Source: Hydrogenimonas sp. | Lineage (GTDB): Bacteria > Campylobacterota > Campylobacteria > Campylobacterales > Hydrogenimonadaceae | Length of the DNA stretch: 64,000 bases | Direction: 5' to 3' | Assembly (NCBI GenBank): GCA_015490295.1 | Contig: WFYC01000074.1 | Location: forward strand, 1-64,000 | Shown here: positions 16,245 to 25,165 of the stretch, in pieces | Position numbering within the stretch: the stretch's first letter is position 1 | Layout: each line of letters opens with the position of its first letter | Position numbers and translations under genes: made by a program | Notes under the pieces: generated by a model | What the model saw: the letters and a program-made list of their open reading frames with translations, nothing else | Database searches by the model: none | What the model was told of the DNA's origin: nothing

Positions 16245-18137
16245 ATGAGATATGACGTAATCGTAGTGGGCGGAGGCCATGCCGGGATAGAGGCCTCTTT
16301 GGCCCCGGCCCGCATGGGGCTCAAAACTCTTATGGTAACGATTCTTGCCGAGCAGATAGGTGTGGCGAGCTGCAACCCTGCCATCGGCGGTCTTGCCAAG
16401 GGCCACCTCGTAAAAGAGCTCGACGCCCTTGGCGGAGAGATGGGGCTGTTGACCGACAAAACCGGGCTTCAGTTCAGAATCCTCAATGAAACGAAGGGCC
16501 CGGCCGTTAGAGGAAGCCGGGCTCAGATCGATATGGACCGCTACAGGATGGAGGCGCGCACCGTCTGCATGGGAACCGAAAATCTCGATATTCTGCAGGG
16601 GATGGTGGTTCGTCTTATTCTTGAAAACGGCAGGGTGGCGGGAATCAAGACGGAGCTTGGAGAGAGCTTCTATGCACAGAAGGTGATATTGACGACCGGT
16701 ACTTTCCTGAATGGCGTTATCCACATAGGAGAGACGAAAAAAGAGGCCGGACGCGCTGGGGAGTTCGCATCTACCGAGCTTGCCGAGCATCTTCGCGAGC
16801 TTGGGCTCAATGTGGGGCGCCTTAAAACGGGTACATGTCCGCGTATAGACGGTTCCAGTATAGCCTTTTCCAAGATGGAGCTGCAGCCGGGCGACGAGCC
16901 TCCGCGCCCTTTCAGTTTTCGTACCGACAGAGAGAGTTTCCGGCCCAAACAGCTTCCGTGCTTCATTGCCTACACCAACGAGCGAACCCACGCCCTGATA
17001 GAGGGTAATTTCCACCGTGCACCGCTTTTTTCGGGGCAGATAGAGGGGGTGGGGCCGCGCTACTGCCCCAGTATAGAAGACAAGATAAACCGTTTCAGGG
17101 ACAAAGAGCGCCACCACCTCTTCATAGAGCCTCAGACCCTCGAGGCGACGGAGTACTATATCAACGGCATGAGCACCTCTCTACCTGTGGATGTGCAGCT
17201 CGAGATGATCCGCTCCGTCAAAGGGATGGAGAATGCAAAGATAGTACGGTACGGCTATGCGATAGAGTACGACTACGTCGATCCCACGGAACTCAGACAT
17301 ACCCTCGAGACCAAGAAGGTCGAGGGGCTCTACCTGGCGGGGCAGATTAACGGTACCACAGGTTATGAGGAGGCGGCCGCACAGGGCCTTATGGCCGGCA
17401 TAAACGCCGCATTGGCGATACGCTCCAAAGATCCGTTCGTTCTGGGGCGGGACGAGGCCTATATCGGTGTACTGATCGACGATCTCGTTACGAAGGGGAC
17501 CAAAGAGCCGTACAGAATGTTTACGAGCCGTGCCGAATTTCGCCTGATGCTCAGAGAGGACAATGCAGACTTGAGGCTGATGGGCTACGGGCACGCTTTC
17601 GGACTGATAGACGAGGCGACATACGCGAGGATGCTGCGCAAGAAGGAGCAGATAGCCGGGGGTATGGAGCTCATGGAGAGCCGTTCTCTTACACCTAGTA
17701 AGGAGTCGCTCGAATTTCTGGAGTCGATAGGGCTCGAAAAGATTTCGGACAAGACATCGCTGAAGCTGATAGCGGGACGGGGGGATGTCACTTACGGGCA
17801 GCTGGAAAAACTAATTCCCGAGACGGCGGAGTTTGGCGAAGATGTAAAAGAGCAGCTTCTTATAAACGCCAAATACGACAAGTATATCGAGCGTCAAAGG
17901 GAGATGATCGAGAAGATGCACGAGATGCTGGAGGTCGAGATTCCGAAGGGTATGAGTTTCGAGAACATATCGGGGCTGAGTAACGAGATAAAAGAGAAGC
18001 TTGCGCGGTTCAACCCGCCCACTCTTCAGGCGGCTAGCCAGATAAGCGGTATGACTCCTGCCGCCATAGAGATTTTGCATGTATATATCAAGATGGCCGA
18101 AAAGGGAAAGCTCAAAGAACGAAAGGGTGGAAATTGA
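16245..18137 (+). CDS. mnmG: tRNA uridine-5-carboxymethylaminomethyl modification enzyme MnmG
   Basis: 630 residues, full length. FAD-binding [16 protein letters not shown], the KTGTCPRID signature, and the [13 protein letters not shown] motif are all present, with the helical C-terminal domain that contacts MnmE. With MnmE it installs the carboxymethylaminomethyl group at wobble U34. The family usually has EAALAAARMG where this has [10 protein letters not shown]. The leader contains a MITE copy. Its last codon overlaps the next gene. Confidence 0.97.
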   Translation: MRYDVIVVGGGHAGIEASLAPARMGLKTLMVTILAEQIGVASCNPAIGGLAKGHLVKELDALGGEMGLLTDKTGLQFRILNETKGPAVRGSRAQIDMDRYRMEARTVCMGTENLDILQGMVVRLILENGRVAGIKTELGESFYAQKVILTTGTFLNGVIHIGETKKEAGRAGEFASTELAEHLRELGLNVGRLKTGTCPRIDGSSIAFSKMELQPGDEPPRPFSFRTDRESFRPKQLPCFIAYTNERTHALIEGNFHRAPLFSGQIEGVGPRYCPSIEDKINRFRDKERHHLFIEPQTLEATEYYINGMSTSLPVDVQLEMIRSVKGMENAKIVRYGYAIEYDYVDPTELRHTLETKKVEGLYLAGQINGTTGYEEAAAQGLMAGINAALAIRSKDPFVLGRDEAYIGVLIDDLVTKGTKEPYRMFTSRAEFRLMLREDNADLRLMGYGHAFGLIDEATYARMLRKKEQIAGGMELMESRSLTPSKESLEFLESIGLEKISDKTSLKLIAGRGDVTYGQLEKLIPETAEFGEDVKEQLLINAKYDKYIERQREMIEKMHEMLEVEIPKGMSFENISGLSNEIKEKLARFNPPTLQAASQISGMTPAAIEILHVYIKMAEKGKLKERKGGN

Positions 18138-18991
18138 GACTCTACTACTATATAGAGACCGGGCACAGGACGGGATTGGACAGGCTCAGGCGGAGCGCAC
18201 CGGTAATAAACGCGCTGGAGAGAAGAGGCGTAGACGTAACCATGCTGACCAACGATTTTCGCGCCGGTGAGTATGCAAAAGAGCAGTTTGGAATCAGAAA
18301 ATATGTAAGTGTCGATGTTGTCAGGAACATAGCCAATATCGCGGCCCCAGCAGACAAAGTGGTTCTCGATTCCGACTCCGTAGGCGGGGCTTTGTCGGAC
18401 GATATGGCCGACTATTACGGAAAGCTTGTGCGTATCAGCGACGACCCCCATTCGAGTGCCGCATCTTCGCGGCATCTGCTCATTTCCGGAAGCGAGGCGG
18501 AGATCGTCGATCCCCGCTATTTCGAAGAGACGGAGCACTCTTTCGGAGATGTATATTTCTGGGGTGACGACGACTACGAGCAGGAGCTTTCCGGGGTTTG
18601 CGACACTTTTAAAGAGAGCGGGACGGCACTGCTGGAGGGGCACTACTTTTTTTTGCGCTACGCCAGCGAGCTTCAAGGCAGTTTTGAAACCGTTTACGAG
18701 AGCGAATCGTACGATGAGGTGCTGAAAGGTGCCAGGCGTTTTATTACATCTTCGCCGCAGAGTGCGCTCGAAGCGCTGGCGGCCGGCTCCTCCCCGATAT
18801 TTGTCAAAAAGAGTTCGACGCCGGAGTTTTGGTGTGACAGGCTGGCTGAACACTCCGTTCCGGTTCTCGAAGTTTTCGACAGGGAGAGTCTTTTAAGTTG
18901 TATAGAAAGAGAGAACGAATACGAAAAAGGGTCGCTGAGTCCGCAAAGTGCAGGGAACGTAGCCGATATGATATATGATTTTCTTATCTAA
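18134..18991 (+). CDS. PseG-like nucleotide-sugar hydrolase or glycosyltransferase-fold protein
   Basis: 285 residues. Opening [20 protein letters not shown] resembles PseG (GSRIGLGHVMR...), and the C-terminal half has the GT-B signature [19 protein letters not shown]. PseG removes UDP in pseudaminic acid synthesis, but typical catalytic residues are not all clear and no other pse genes are near, so another sugar or lipid substrate is possible. TTG start overlapping the mnmG stop; the ribosome site GGGTGGAAA is upstream. Confidence 0.65.
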   Translation: MRLYYYIETGHRTGLDRLRRSAPVINALERRGVDVTMLTNDFRAGEYAKEQFGIRKYVSVDVVRNIANIAAPADKVVLDSDSVGGALSDDMADYYGKLVRISDDPHSSAASSRHLLISGSEAEIVDPRYFEETEHSFGDVYFWGDDDYEQELSGVCDTFKESGTALLEGHYFFLRYASELQGSFETVYESESYDEVLKGARRFITSSPQSALEALAAGSSPIFVKKSSTPEFWCDRLAEHSVPVLEVFDRESLLSCIERENEYEKGSLSPQSAGNVADMIYDFLI

Positions 18992-19109
18992 AAGCGGGCC
19001 GGACCCCCTAAAAAGTTACGAAACAACACAGTTTTTCGAAAGAGTGGAGAAAAAGCCGTATGATGCGGTTGTGACACGTTATTTTATGAAAAATTAACCT
19101 TCGCAAGCC

Positions 19110-19115
19110 TATAAT
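19110..19115 (+). promoter_or_regulatory. -10 box (TATAAT) of petABC
   Basis: Consensus TATAAT 33 bases before petA in an AT-rich stretch, with no strong -35. It heads the 2.7 kb petABC unit that closes with the terminator at 21834. Confidence 0.6.
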
Positions 19116-19147
19116 ATTCAGATTTCAATTTCATTAAAGGATCAGCA

Positions 19148-19654
19148 ATGGCAGAAAATAGCCGACGTGACTTTATGGGTAAGGTCTTCGGTGGTTGGGC
19201 CGCTCTCGGCGGTCTTGGTGTGCTCTATGCCGCCAAAAAAACCTGGGATCCGCTTCCAAGTGTCAAGGCAGCCGGATTCACAACGGTTGATCTCTCCGCG
19301 GCGGAGCCAAACGTTCTAAACGTTGAGAAGTGGCGCGGAAAGCCTATCTTTATTCTCAAAAAGACGCCGGATATGGAGAAGAGCGATCGCGATGTTGTCG
19401 TAGGCAAAGATCGCTTTCTGGTAGCTATCGGCCTCTGTACGCATCTCGGTTGTATCCCGGCATATCGTCCCGACAAGAAAGACTTCCTCTGTGCCTGCCA
19501 CGGCGGCATGTTCGATACAAGCGGAGACAATATCAAGCCGCCTCCGCCGAGTCCACTCGTGATTCCTCCTTTCAAGGTGGATGGGACCAAACTGGTACTT
19601 GGAGAAGAGGGACCCGAGTATAAAAAAATGAAAGAAGCCGGCTTAATAGCCTAA
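19148..19654 (+). CDS. petA: Ubiquinol/menaquinol-cytochrome c reductase Rieske iron-sulfur subunit
   Basis: 168 residues. Twin-arginine-type N-terminus NSRRDFMGKVFGG, one membrane anchor, and the 2Fe-2S motifs CTHLGC and CACHGG. Folded in the cytoplasm and exported by Tat. First gene of the cytochrome bc1 operon. Confidence 0.96.
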   Translation: MAENSRRDFMGKVFGGWAALGGLGVLYAAKKTWDPLPSVKAAGFTTVDLSAAEPNVLNVEKWRGKPIFILKKTPDMEKSDRDVVVGKDRFLVAIGLCTHLGCIPAYRPDKKDFLCACHGGMFDTSGDNIKPPPPSPLVIPPFKVDGTKLVLGEEGPEYKKMKEAGLIA

Positions 19655-19664
19655 AGGAGCAGAG

Positions 19665-20879
19665 ATGGCACAATTTGAAAAAGCAAACAGCCTGCATGAG
19701 TGGCTCGATCAGCGTCTTGCCATAGATACTCTCGAGAGAGTTCTGGCAAAAGAGTACTGGATTCCCAAAAATATCAACTTCCTATGGGCGATGGGTATGG
19801 TGCTGGCGTTTACCTTCGGTATTCTGCTGGTATCGGGGATCTTTCTGCTGATGTACTATCAGCCGAACGTGAAACTAGCGTTTGACAGCGTCAACTATAC
19901 GATCATGAGAGAGGTCGAGTTCGGATGGCTCTGGAGACACGTACACGCCGTTGCGGCATCGGTCGTTTTCCTCATAATATATATCCATATGTTCACGGGT
20001 ATCTATTACGGATCGTACAAAAAGGGCAGAGAGATGATCTGGATCTCCGGTATGCTCCTTTTCGTCACGTTCTCCGCCGAAGCTTTCAGTGGCTATATGC
20101 TTCCCTGGGGACAGATGAGCTATTGGGCCGGTATGGTTATTACAAACCTCTTCAGTGTAGGTTCTCTTGAGCTTAACGGACTTGTAGAGTGGATTCGAGG
20201 AGATTACGTTCCCGGACAGGCGTTCCTCGACAGATTCTTCATGCTGCACGTTCTGCTTCTTCCGCTTGCCATTCTCGGTCTCATAGGGCTGCACTTCGGA
20301 GCACTCAGAATACCGCACGTCAACAACCAGGACGGAGAAGAGATCGACTTTGAAGCCGAAGCGGCGAAATACAAGGCAGGTAACAAGAAAGAGGCGAAAG
20401 TTATAGCCTTTAAACCGGACTTTTTGAGTAAAGATATGTTTGTACTGAGTGTTTTCCTTATATTCTTCTTCTATCTGGTCTTCTGGCACTACAGCTTCGC
20501 TATGGATCCGATCAACTTCGATCCGGCAGACCCGATGAAGACTCCTCCGCACATCTATCCCGAGTGGTACTTCCTCTGGAGTTACGAGATTCTGCGTCCG
20601 TTCCCGAAAGACCCGGGCCTGGTGGCGTTCGGTATAGCGCAGGTGATCTTCTTCCTGATACCGTTTTTGGATAGAAGCCCGAATGTCGCTCCTGCCGTTC
20701 GACGTGGTAAGTTCAACATCTGGTTCTGGGTAATGCTTGTAGATGTCATAGTGCTTACTGTAATGGGCAAGCTTCCTCCGGAAGGTATATTCAGTACGAT
20801 AGGTCTGGTGGCTACGGTAGTGTTCTTCGCACTCTGGATTTCGCTGCCGTTCATAACGAAAAACGAAAAAGCAGTGTAG
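19665..20879 (+). CDS. petB: Cytochrome b subunit of the bc1 complex
   Basis: 404 residues, eight-helix cytochrome b. Haem-ligand helices contain WRHVHAVAAS and HVLLLPLAIL; PEWYFL gives the quinol-site loop (here YPEWYFLWSYEILR). It is the quinone-oxidising core of the complex. Eleven bases after petA. Confidence 0.97.
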   Translation: MAQFEKANSLHEWLDQRLAIDTLERVLAKEYWIPKNINFLWAMGMVLAFTFGILLVSGIFLLMYYQPNVKLAFDSVNYTIMREVEFGWLWRHVHAVAASVVFLIIYIHMFTGIYYGSYKKGREMIWISGMLLFVTFSAEAFSGYMLPWGQMSYWAGMVITNLFSVGSLELNGLVEWIRGDYVPGQAFLDRFFMLHVLLLPLAILGLIGLHFGALRIPHVNNQDGEEIDFEAEAAKYKAGNKKEAKVIAFKPDFLSKDMFVLSVFLIFFFYLVFWHYSFAMDPINFDPADPMKTPPHIYPEWYFLWSYEILRPFPKDPGLVAFGIAQVIFFLIPFLDRSPNVAPAVRRGKFNIWFWVMLVDVIVLTVMGKLPPEGIFSTIGLVATVVFFALWISLPFITKNEKAV

Positions 20880-20889
20880 GGAGGCTGAA

Positions 20890-21822
20890 ATGAAAGAGTT
20901 GAAAATTTTGGCGGTAGTGGTATTCTTTACACTGCTTACCTATTGGGGAGTCGAGCCTTATGCGCACTCCGTTATGCATAAACATGTGGAGAGCAAAGAC
21001 TTCAAGTATGAAGATCTCAAGCCTCTGAAAAAGAGGGGCGATGCAAAAAGGGGAGCCGAAACGTTCGTGAATGCCGGCTGTACCGGATGTCACGGGGTTC
21101 AGGCCGCCAATATTCCGGCTCCGATGGATCCGATTTCCGCAGCGGCGAGTTTCGGTGTGAATCCGCCCGACCTCAGTAATGCCGGTGCGCTCTACGACGA
21201 GAAGTTCCTCGCGGCGCTTATCAAAAACCCCGCACATGCACTTAAAGTGGAGCACAAGTTTACCGAAGGTAGACAGCATCCGATGCCAGGATTCTACGGT
21301 GTGGGAGGAGATATGGAACAGGAGGTCGCCGACATCGTAGCCTATCTGAAATCGATATCGAAAAACATAGAAGAGATCACTCCGAAGATGGCGTTTGAAG
21401 ATGCGTGCGGCCGATGCCACGCCGTACACTACGAGAAGTGGACCCAAATCGGGGAGAAGCCCAAGTTCAAGCATGAAAAAGATGAGCTTCTTTTCGATGC
21501 GAAAGTGCTCGACTATCAGGACTATCTGACCAAGTATATGGGTAAACTCCCCCCTGATCTTTCGATGTATATCCGCTCTCGCGGCGAACACTACATCAGC
21601 ACCTTCATGGAAGATCCGCAGGCTCTGCTTCCGGGAACCTCCATGCCGAGAGTCGGTGTGAATAAAGAGGCTGCCGAGAAAGTTGTCGAATATCTGCAGG
21701 ATTCCGGTGACCTGAAGCGTGACGAGCGAGACAGTGTCGGAGTAATCGTAATGTTCTACCTCTTTGTCTTTGCCTTCCTCGCATATCTGTGGAAGCAGAG
21801 CATCTGGAAAGAGCTGCATTAA
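20890..21822 (+). CDS. petC: Di-haem cytochrome c1-type subunit of the bc1 complex
   Basis: 310 residues. An N-terminal hydrophobic segment, two CxxCH sites (CTGCH at about residue 62 and CGRCH at about 173) and a C-terminal membrane anchor (VIVMFYLFVFAFLAYLW). Two haems replace the single-haem c1 of mitochondria and alphaproteobacteria, as known for this phylum. Accepts electrons from the Rieske cluster and passes them to soluble cytochromes or the cbb3 oxidase. It is the last gene before a strong terminator. Confidence 0.94.
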   Translation: MKELKILAVVVFFTLLTYWGVEPYAHSVMHKHVESKDFKYEDLKPLKKRGDAKRGAETFVNAGCTGCHGVQAANIPAPMDPISAAASFGVNPPDLSNAGALYDEKFLAALIKNPAHALKVEHKFTEGRQHPMPGFYGVGGDMEQEVADIVAYLKSISKNIEEITPKMAFEDACGRCHAVHYEKWTQIGEKPKFKHEKDELLFDAKVLDYQDYLTKYMGKLPPDLSMYIRSRGEHYISTFMEDPQALLPGTSMPRVGVNKEAAEKVVEYLQDSGDLKRDERDSVGVIVMFYLFVFAFLAYLWKQSIWKELH

Positions 21823-21833
21823 CATAACCTCCC

Positions 21834-21877
21834 GATCGGCCGCAAACTGAAGTTTGCGGCCGATCCCCTCCTTTTTC
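21834..21877 (+). terminator. Strong Rho-independent terminator after petC
   Basis: GATCGGCCGCAAACT pairs with AGTTTGCGGCCGATC (15 bp perfect) around a 2-base loop, followed by CCCCTCCTTTTT. It closes the pet operon. Confidence 0.9.
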
Positions 21878-21947
21878 TCCATATTCAAGCTATTTAGAGT
21901 AGAATAAGAGTAAAAAAGTAGGCACCCGGTTTGGTGTCGACACTCTC

Positions 21948-21953
21948 TACAAT
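21948..21953 (+). promoter_or_regulatory. Candidate -10 box (TACAAT) of moaA-queED
   Basis: TACAAT 21 bases before the moaA ATG, after the petC terminator. No matching -35 at the normal distance. Confidence 0.4.
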
Positions 21954-21973
21954 ATTTTTAAAAGAGTCGAACA

Positions 21974-22939
21974 ATGCTTATAGATGGACATGGGCGCAGA
22001 GTCAACTACCTTAGAATTTCTGTAACCGAGCGCTGCAACTTCAGGTGCCAGTACTGTATGCCCGAAAAGCCCTTCTCATGGGTTCCAAGAGAGAACCTTC
22101 TAAGTTTCGAGGAGCTTTTCGAGTTTGTCAGGGTGGCCGTAGACGAGGGTATAGACAAAATACGCATCACCGGCGGAGAGCCGCTGCTAAGAGAAGATCT
22201 GGACCGTTTCATAGCGATGATAAACGGGCACAAAAGCGGGCTCGACCTTGCGCTTACTACAAACGGATTTCTTCTTGCCGATGTCGCATTCAGGCTAAAA
22301 GAGGCCGGCCTAAAAAGGATAAATGTCTCCATAGACTCCCTGAAGCCGGAAGTCGCTGCCAAAATAGCCCAAAAGGATGTCCTTTCGAGGGTGTTGGCCG
22401 GCGTAGAGAAGGCTCTGGAGGCGGGTTTGAGCGTAAAGGTTAACATGGTGCCGCTGAAAGGGATAAACGAGGACGAGATAGTCGATGTCATGGAGTACGC
22501 CAAGGCGAGGGGAATGACGATCCGCTACATCGAGTATATGGAGAACGTACACGCAAAAGCGGGACTGAAGGGGCTTACCGGCAAAGAGATACTCTTCAAG
22601 GTCAAGCAGAGATATAGCATTAGAAAAATCGGTCGCGAAGGGAGCAGCCCCGCTTTCAATTATGTTACCGACGACGGTTATAGATTCGGTGTGATAGATC
22701 CCCACAAGCACGACTTCTGCGAGAGCTGCAACCGCATTCGCCTCACCGCGGAGGGGCACCTGATTCCGTGTCTCTATTTCGACGAGGCGATGAGCATAAG
22801 AGAGGCCGTAAAGTCCGGAGATATAAAGAGAGCGACCGAGATCCTGAGGGAGGTGCTGCGCAACAAACCGGAAAAGAACCGCTGGAGCGAGGAGGATTCG
22901 GAAGAGTCCTCGAGGGCGTTTTACGAAACCGGCGGATGA
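21974..22939 (+). CDS. moaA: GTP 3',8-cyclase (molybdenum cofactor biosynthesis)
   Basis: 321 residues. The radical SAM motif CNFRCQYC, the ITGGEPLLR block and the C-terminal cluster motif C...C...NRIRLT ([13 protein letters not shown]) are present. The first step of molybdopterin synthesis; a molybdoenzyme (52954) and moeA (25158) are in this window. ATGA overlap with queE. Confidence 0.96.
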   Translation: MLIDGHGRRVNYLRISVTERCNFRCQYCMPEKPFSWVPRENLLSFEELFEFVRVAVDEGIDKIRITGGEPLLREDLDRFIAMINGHKSGLDLALTTNGFLLADVAFRLKEAGLKRINVSIDSLKPEVAAKIAQKDVLSRVLAGVEKALEAGLSVKVNMVPLKGINEDEIVDVMEYAKARGMTIRYIEYMENVHAKAGLKGLTGKEILFKVKQRYSIRKIGREGSSPAFNYVTDDGYRFGVIDPHKHDFCESCNRIRLTAEGHLIPCLYFDEAMSIREAVKSGDIKRATEILREVLRNKPEKNRWSEEDSEESSRAFYETGG

Positions 22940-23718
22940 GCGAGATGGCTTTGGAGGAGAGCACGCTCTATCTTGTCGAGCACTTTTTTTCCATTCAGGG
23001 GGAGGGACGCTACTGCGGGGTTCCGTCCGTTTTTTTGCGCTTCGGCGGATGCAATCTGCGCTGCCCCGGCTTCGGGTGCCGCGAAGTGGATGGAAAAATG
23101 GTCTACGGATGCGATACGATTCGTGCGGTATACGGGGGGCTGTACCGCAAAAGCTGGCATCCTGTGACAAAAGAGCAACAGATCGAAAGCATAGTAGCCG
23201 AATATGAAAATAGCGTAACCTACCGCCCGGACATCGTGATTACGGGCGGGGAGCCGATGATATACGCTTCCAACCCCGTTTTTAACGCTATGCTCGAGAA
23301 GTTTGCCGCCGCCGGCTACAGGGTTACGATAGAGACCAACGCGACGATCGCCCCCTCCTTTTTGGAGCACCCTTTCTACGGCGGAGTTACGTTTGCGATG
23401 GCGGTAAAGCTTTCCGGAAGTGGAGAGCCGAAAAACAGAAGAGTTGTTCCCGAGGCGATAAAAGCGCTTGCCTTAAAGGGCAGAGAGTCGTTTTTCAAGT
23501 TCACTCTGGATGCTTCGCTGGCGGAAAACGGCGGAGCGGAGCAGATTGACGAAATTTGCACAGGATACAGCAACGAGATATACTGCATGCCCCTGGGCAG
23601 CGACGAGAGAGAGTTGAGCGCCAATGCACCGGCTGTAGCCGAATTTTGCCTCAAATACGGCTACCGCTACAGTGACAGGCTGCATGTAAGGCTCTGGAAC
23701 AGGGAGGAGAGACGATGA
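22936..23718 (+). CDS. queE: 7-carboxy-7-deazaguanine synthase
   Basis: 260 residues. FSIQGEG and the cluster segment [13 protein letters not shown] mark QueE, but the cysteines are spaced CX3CX4C rather than CX3CX2C, a variant I associate with this phylum. Acts on 6-carboxytetrahydropterin in queuosine synthesis. The ORF track begins inside moaA; ATG 22936 overlaps the moaA stop. Coupled to queD by ATGA. Confidence 0.93.
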   Translation: MSEMALEESTLYLVEHFFSIQGEGRYCGVPSVFLRFGGCNLRCPGFGCREVDGKMVYGCDTIRAVYGGLYRKSWHPVTKEQQIESIVAEYENSVTYRPDIVITGGEPMIYASNPVFNAMLEKFAAAGYRVTIETNATIAPSFLEHPFYGGVTFAMAVKLSGSGEPKNRRVVPEAIKALALKGRESFFKFTLDASLAENGGAEQIDEICTGYSNEIYCMPLGSDERELSANAPAVAEFCLKYGYRYSDRLHVRLWNREERR

Positions 23719-24296
23719 AGATACGTAAAATGTTCAGGTTCGAAAACGCCCATATCGTACGCGGCTGCACGACAAGGCGATGCAGCAGGAGCATTCACGG
23801 CCACTCCTACAGGGTCGAGCTTATCCTCTCCTCTTCAGCGCTCGACCGCGGTCAGATGGTCTACGATTTCGGGCTCACAAAGGGTGTCATAAAAGCCTTT
23901 ATCGACTCGTTCGACCACGCCATAACGCTCTGGAGCGGGGACGATCCGCAATATCTCGAAGATATGAAGCGCTGGAGCGAGCGATGGGTGCAGATACCGG
24001 TCAACCCCTCTGCGGAACAGTATGCGCGGCTCTTTTTCGTTCTCGTAGAGAGAGTGTTGAAGCAGACAAAGATGGTCAATATGGAGAGCGGGGTCACGCT
24101 CGAGAGGGTAATCGTCCATGAGACCGAAACGGGGTATGCGGAGGCCGATAGAGAAGATGCGTACAGCCCCGTTTTTGGAGAGATCGATCTTTGTGGAGTG
24201 GTATTTTCACAGCGTGTAAAAGAGGAGTGGGAGAATCCGCGCATGTTCGACGAACTGCTTGAAGGGAAGAGCTTCGTCAACCCGGACACGGTTTAA
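23715..24296 (+). CDS. queD: 6-carboxytetrahydropterin synthase
   Basis: 193 residues, longer than the usual 120-130 because of insertions. Zinc-site histidines are in FENAHI and HGHSYRV; the catalytic Cys is in RGCTTRRC region and DFGLTKG follows. It makes the pterin substrate of QueE. queC and queF are not in the window. Confidence 0.92.
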   Translation: MKIRKMFRFENAHIVRGCTTRRCSRSIHGHSYRVELILSSSALDRGQMVYDFGLTKGVIKAFIDSFDHAITLWSGDDPQYLEDMKRWSERWVQIPVNPSAEQYARLFFVLVERVLKQTKMVNMESGVTLERVIVHETETGYAEADREDAYSPVFGEIDLCGVVFSQRVKEEWENPRMFDELLEGKSFVNPDTV

Positions 24297-24389
24297 CCGG
24301 TTTAACGTCGTTACAAATAGGTCGACCGTTTTGAAGTCTTTTTTAAGCGGTATGACAATACGATATAGAAAGAGGCCGGAGCAGTTTTT

Positions 24390-24404
24390 AGGCAATTCTT
24401 GCCT
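24390..24404 (+). other. Small hairpin upstream of the lipoprotein cytochrome
   Basis: AGGCAA-TTC-TTGCCT, a 6 bp stem with a 3-base loop, between queD and the cytochrome gene. No T-run follows, so it is not a clear terminator; it may be a leader structure of the following gene. Confidence 0.35.
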
Positions 24405-24436
24405 GTGTAACACGAAATTGAAAGAGGGGAGTTTTT

Positions 24437-25036
24437 ATGAAAAAGAGAGTCGTTATTTCAGCCGCCGTTGCGGCGCTGATGCTGTTTTCGGGATGTGAGA
24501 AGAAAGAGAGCGAGAGTGTGCGGCACGAAGCGGAGCCTGCAGCAAAGAGTCAAACCGTTCAGGAGGCCGTAAAACCGGCTGAAGGGGCGGTAGTAGAAGA
24601 GAGCGGTGCGAAAGCGGAGGAGGCTGCAGAGGGTGCCATGGCAGAAAAAGAGGAGAGCCTGGTAGCCCAAAAGGTTGGCGAAGCGGCAGAAGAGGTTGAG
24701 CAGAAGGCATCCGAGATCGCCGAAAGTGTCAAAGATAGCGCAGAAGAGGCCGCATCCGTAGTGGTGGCCGCGGTTTCCAAGCCCGCAGGAGTAGATGCGG
24801 AGGCCCTTTACAAGTCGAAATGTGCCGGCTGCCATGGTGCGAAAGGTGAAAAGTATGCACTCGGAAAGAGCAATATCATAGCCGGGCAGCCCGAAGAAGA
24901 GCTTCTCAAAAAGCTCGACGGGTATAAAAACGGCACTTATGGAGGAGCTATGAAGAGCATAATGGCTTCACAGGTAACATCTTTGGATGATGAACAGAAG
25001 AGGGCCCTTGCGGAGTATATCTCTAAGCTTAAGTAA
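24437..25036 (+). CDS. Lipoprotein cytochrome c (c553-like) with long acidic linker
   Basis: 199 residues. A signal peptide with the lipobox LFSGC anchors it. Residues about 25-120 are a low-complexity Ala/Glu/Lys/Val linker predicted helical. The C-terminal class-I cytochrome domain has CAGCHG and a likely Met ligand in GGAMKSIMAS. It resembles an electron shuttle on a stalk, probably between the bc1 complex and an oxidase. The stop TAA is formed within the left 8 bp target duplication of MITE copy B. Confidence 0.88.
   Translation: MKKRVVISAAVAALMLFSGCEKKESESVRHEAEPAAKSQTVQEAVKPAEGAVVEESGAKAEEAAEGAMAEKEESLVAQKVGEAAEEVEQKASEIAESVKDSAEEAASVVVAAVSKPAGVDAEALYKSKCAGCHGAKGEKYALGKSNIIAGQPEEELLKKLDGYKNGTYGGAMKSIMASQVTSLDDEQKRALAEYISKLK
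25029..25036. repeat. Left target-site duplication of MITE copy B (TTAAGTAA)
   Basis: TTAAGTAA here is identical to 25158-25165 on the other side of the element. It contains the stop codon of the cytochrome gene (TAA). Confidence 0.85.
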
Positions 25037-25157
25037 CTGATTTTACGCAAAATGCGTAAAATCATCTCGAAATCTTGGATTTCGAAGCTTCAGGGGGTTG
25101 TAGGGCCGTCCAGGCCCTGCCAATTTCGGGCTCTGCCCAGAGTTTGCGTAACATCAG
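25037..25157 (+). mobile_element. MITE-like element, copy B
   Basis: 121 bp, non-coding. Ends CTGATTTTACGCAAA and TTTGCGTAACATCAG are inverted repeats (14 of 15). Four internal stems: ATTTTACGCA/TGCGTAAAAT (10 bp perfect), CGAAATC/GATTTCG, AGGGCC/GGCCCT, GGGC/GCCC. Flanked by perfect 8 bp duplications TTAAGTAA. It lies between the convergent cytochrome and moeA genes and looks the freshest of the three copies. Confidence 0.9.
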
Positions 25158-25165
25158 TTAAGTAA
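25158..25165. repeat. Right target-site duplication of MITE copy B (TTAAGTAA)
   Basis: Identical to the left copy. On the minus strand its TTA is the stop codon of moeA. Confidence 0.85.

Noticed and set aside
16224-17117. 297-residue minus-strand ORF
   Set aside because: Overlaps mnmG; no domain and no ribosome site.
20851-21888. 345-residue minus-strand ORF
   Set aside because: Antisense to petC and through its terminator.
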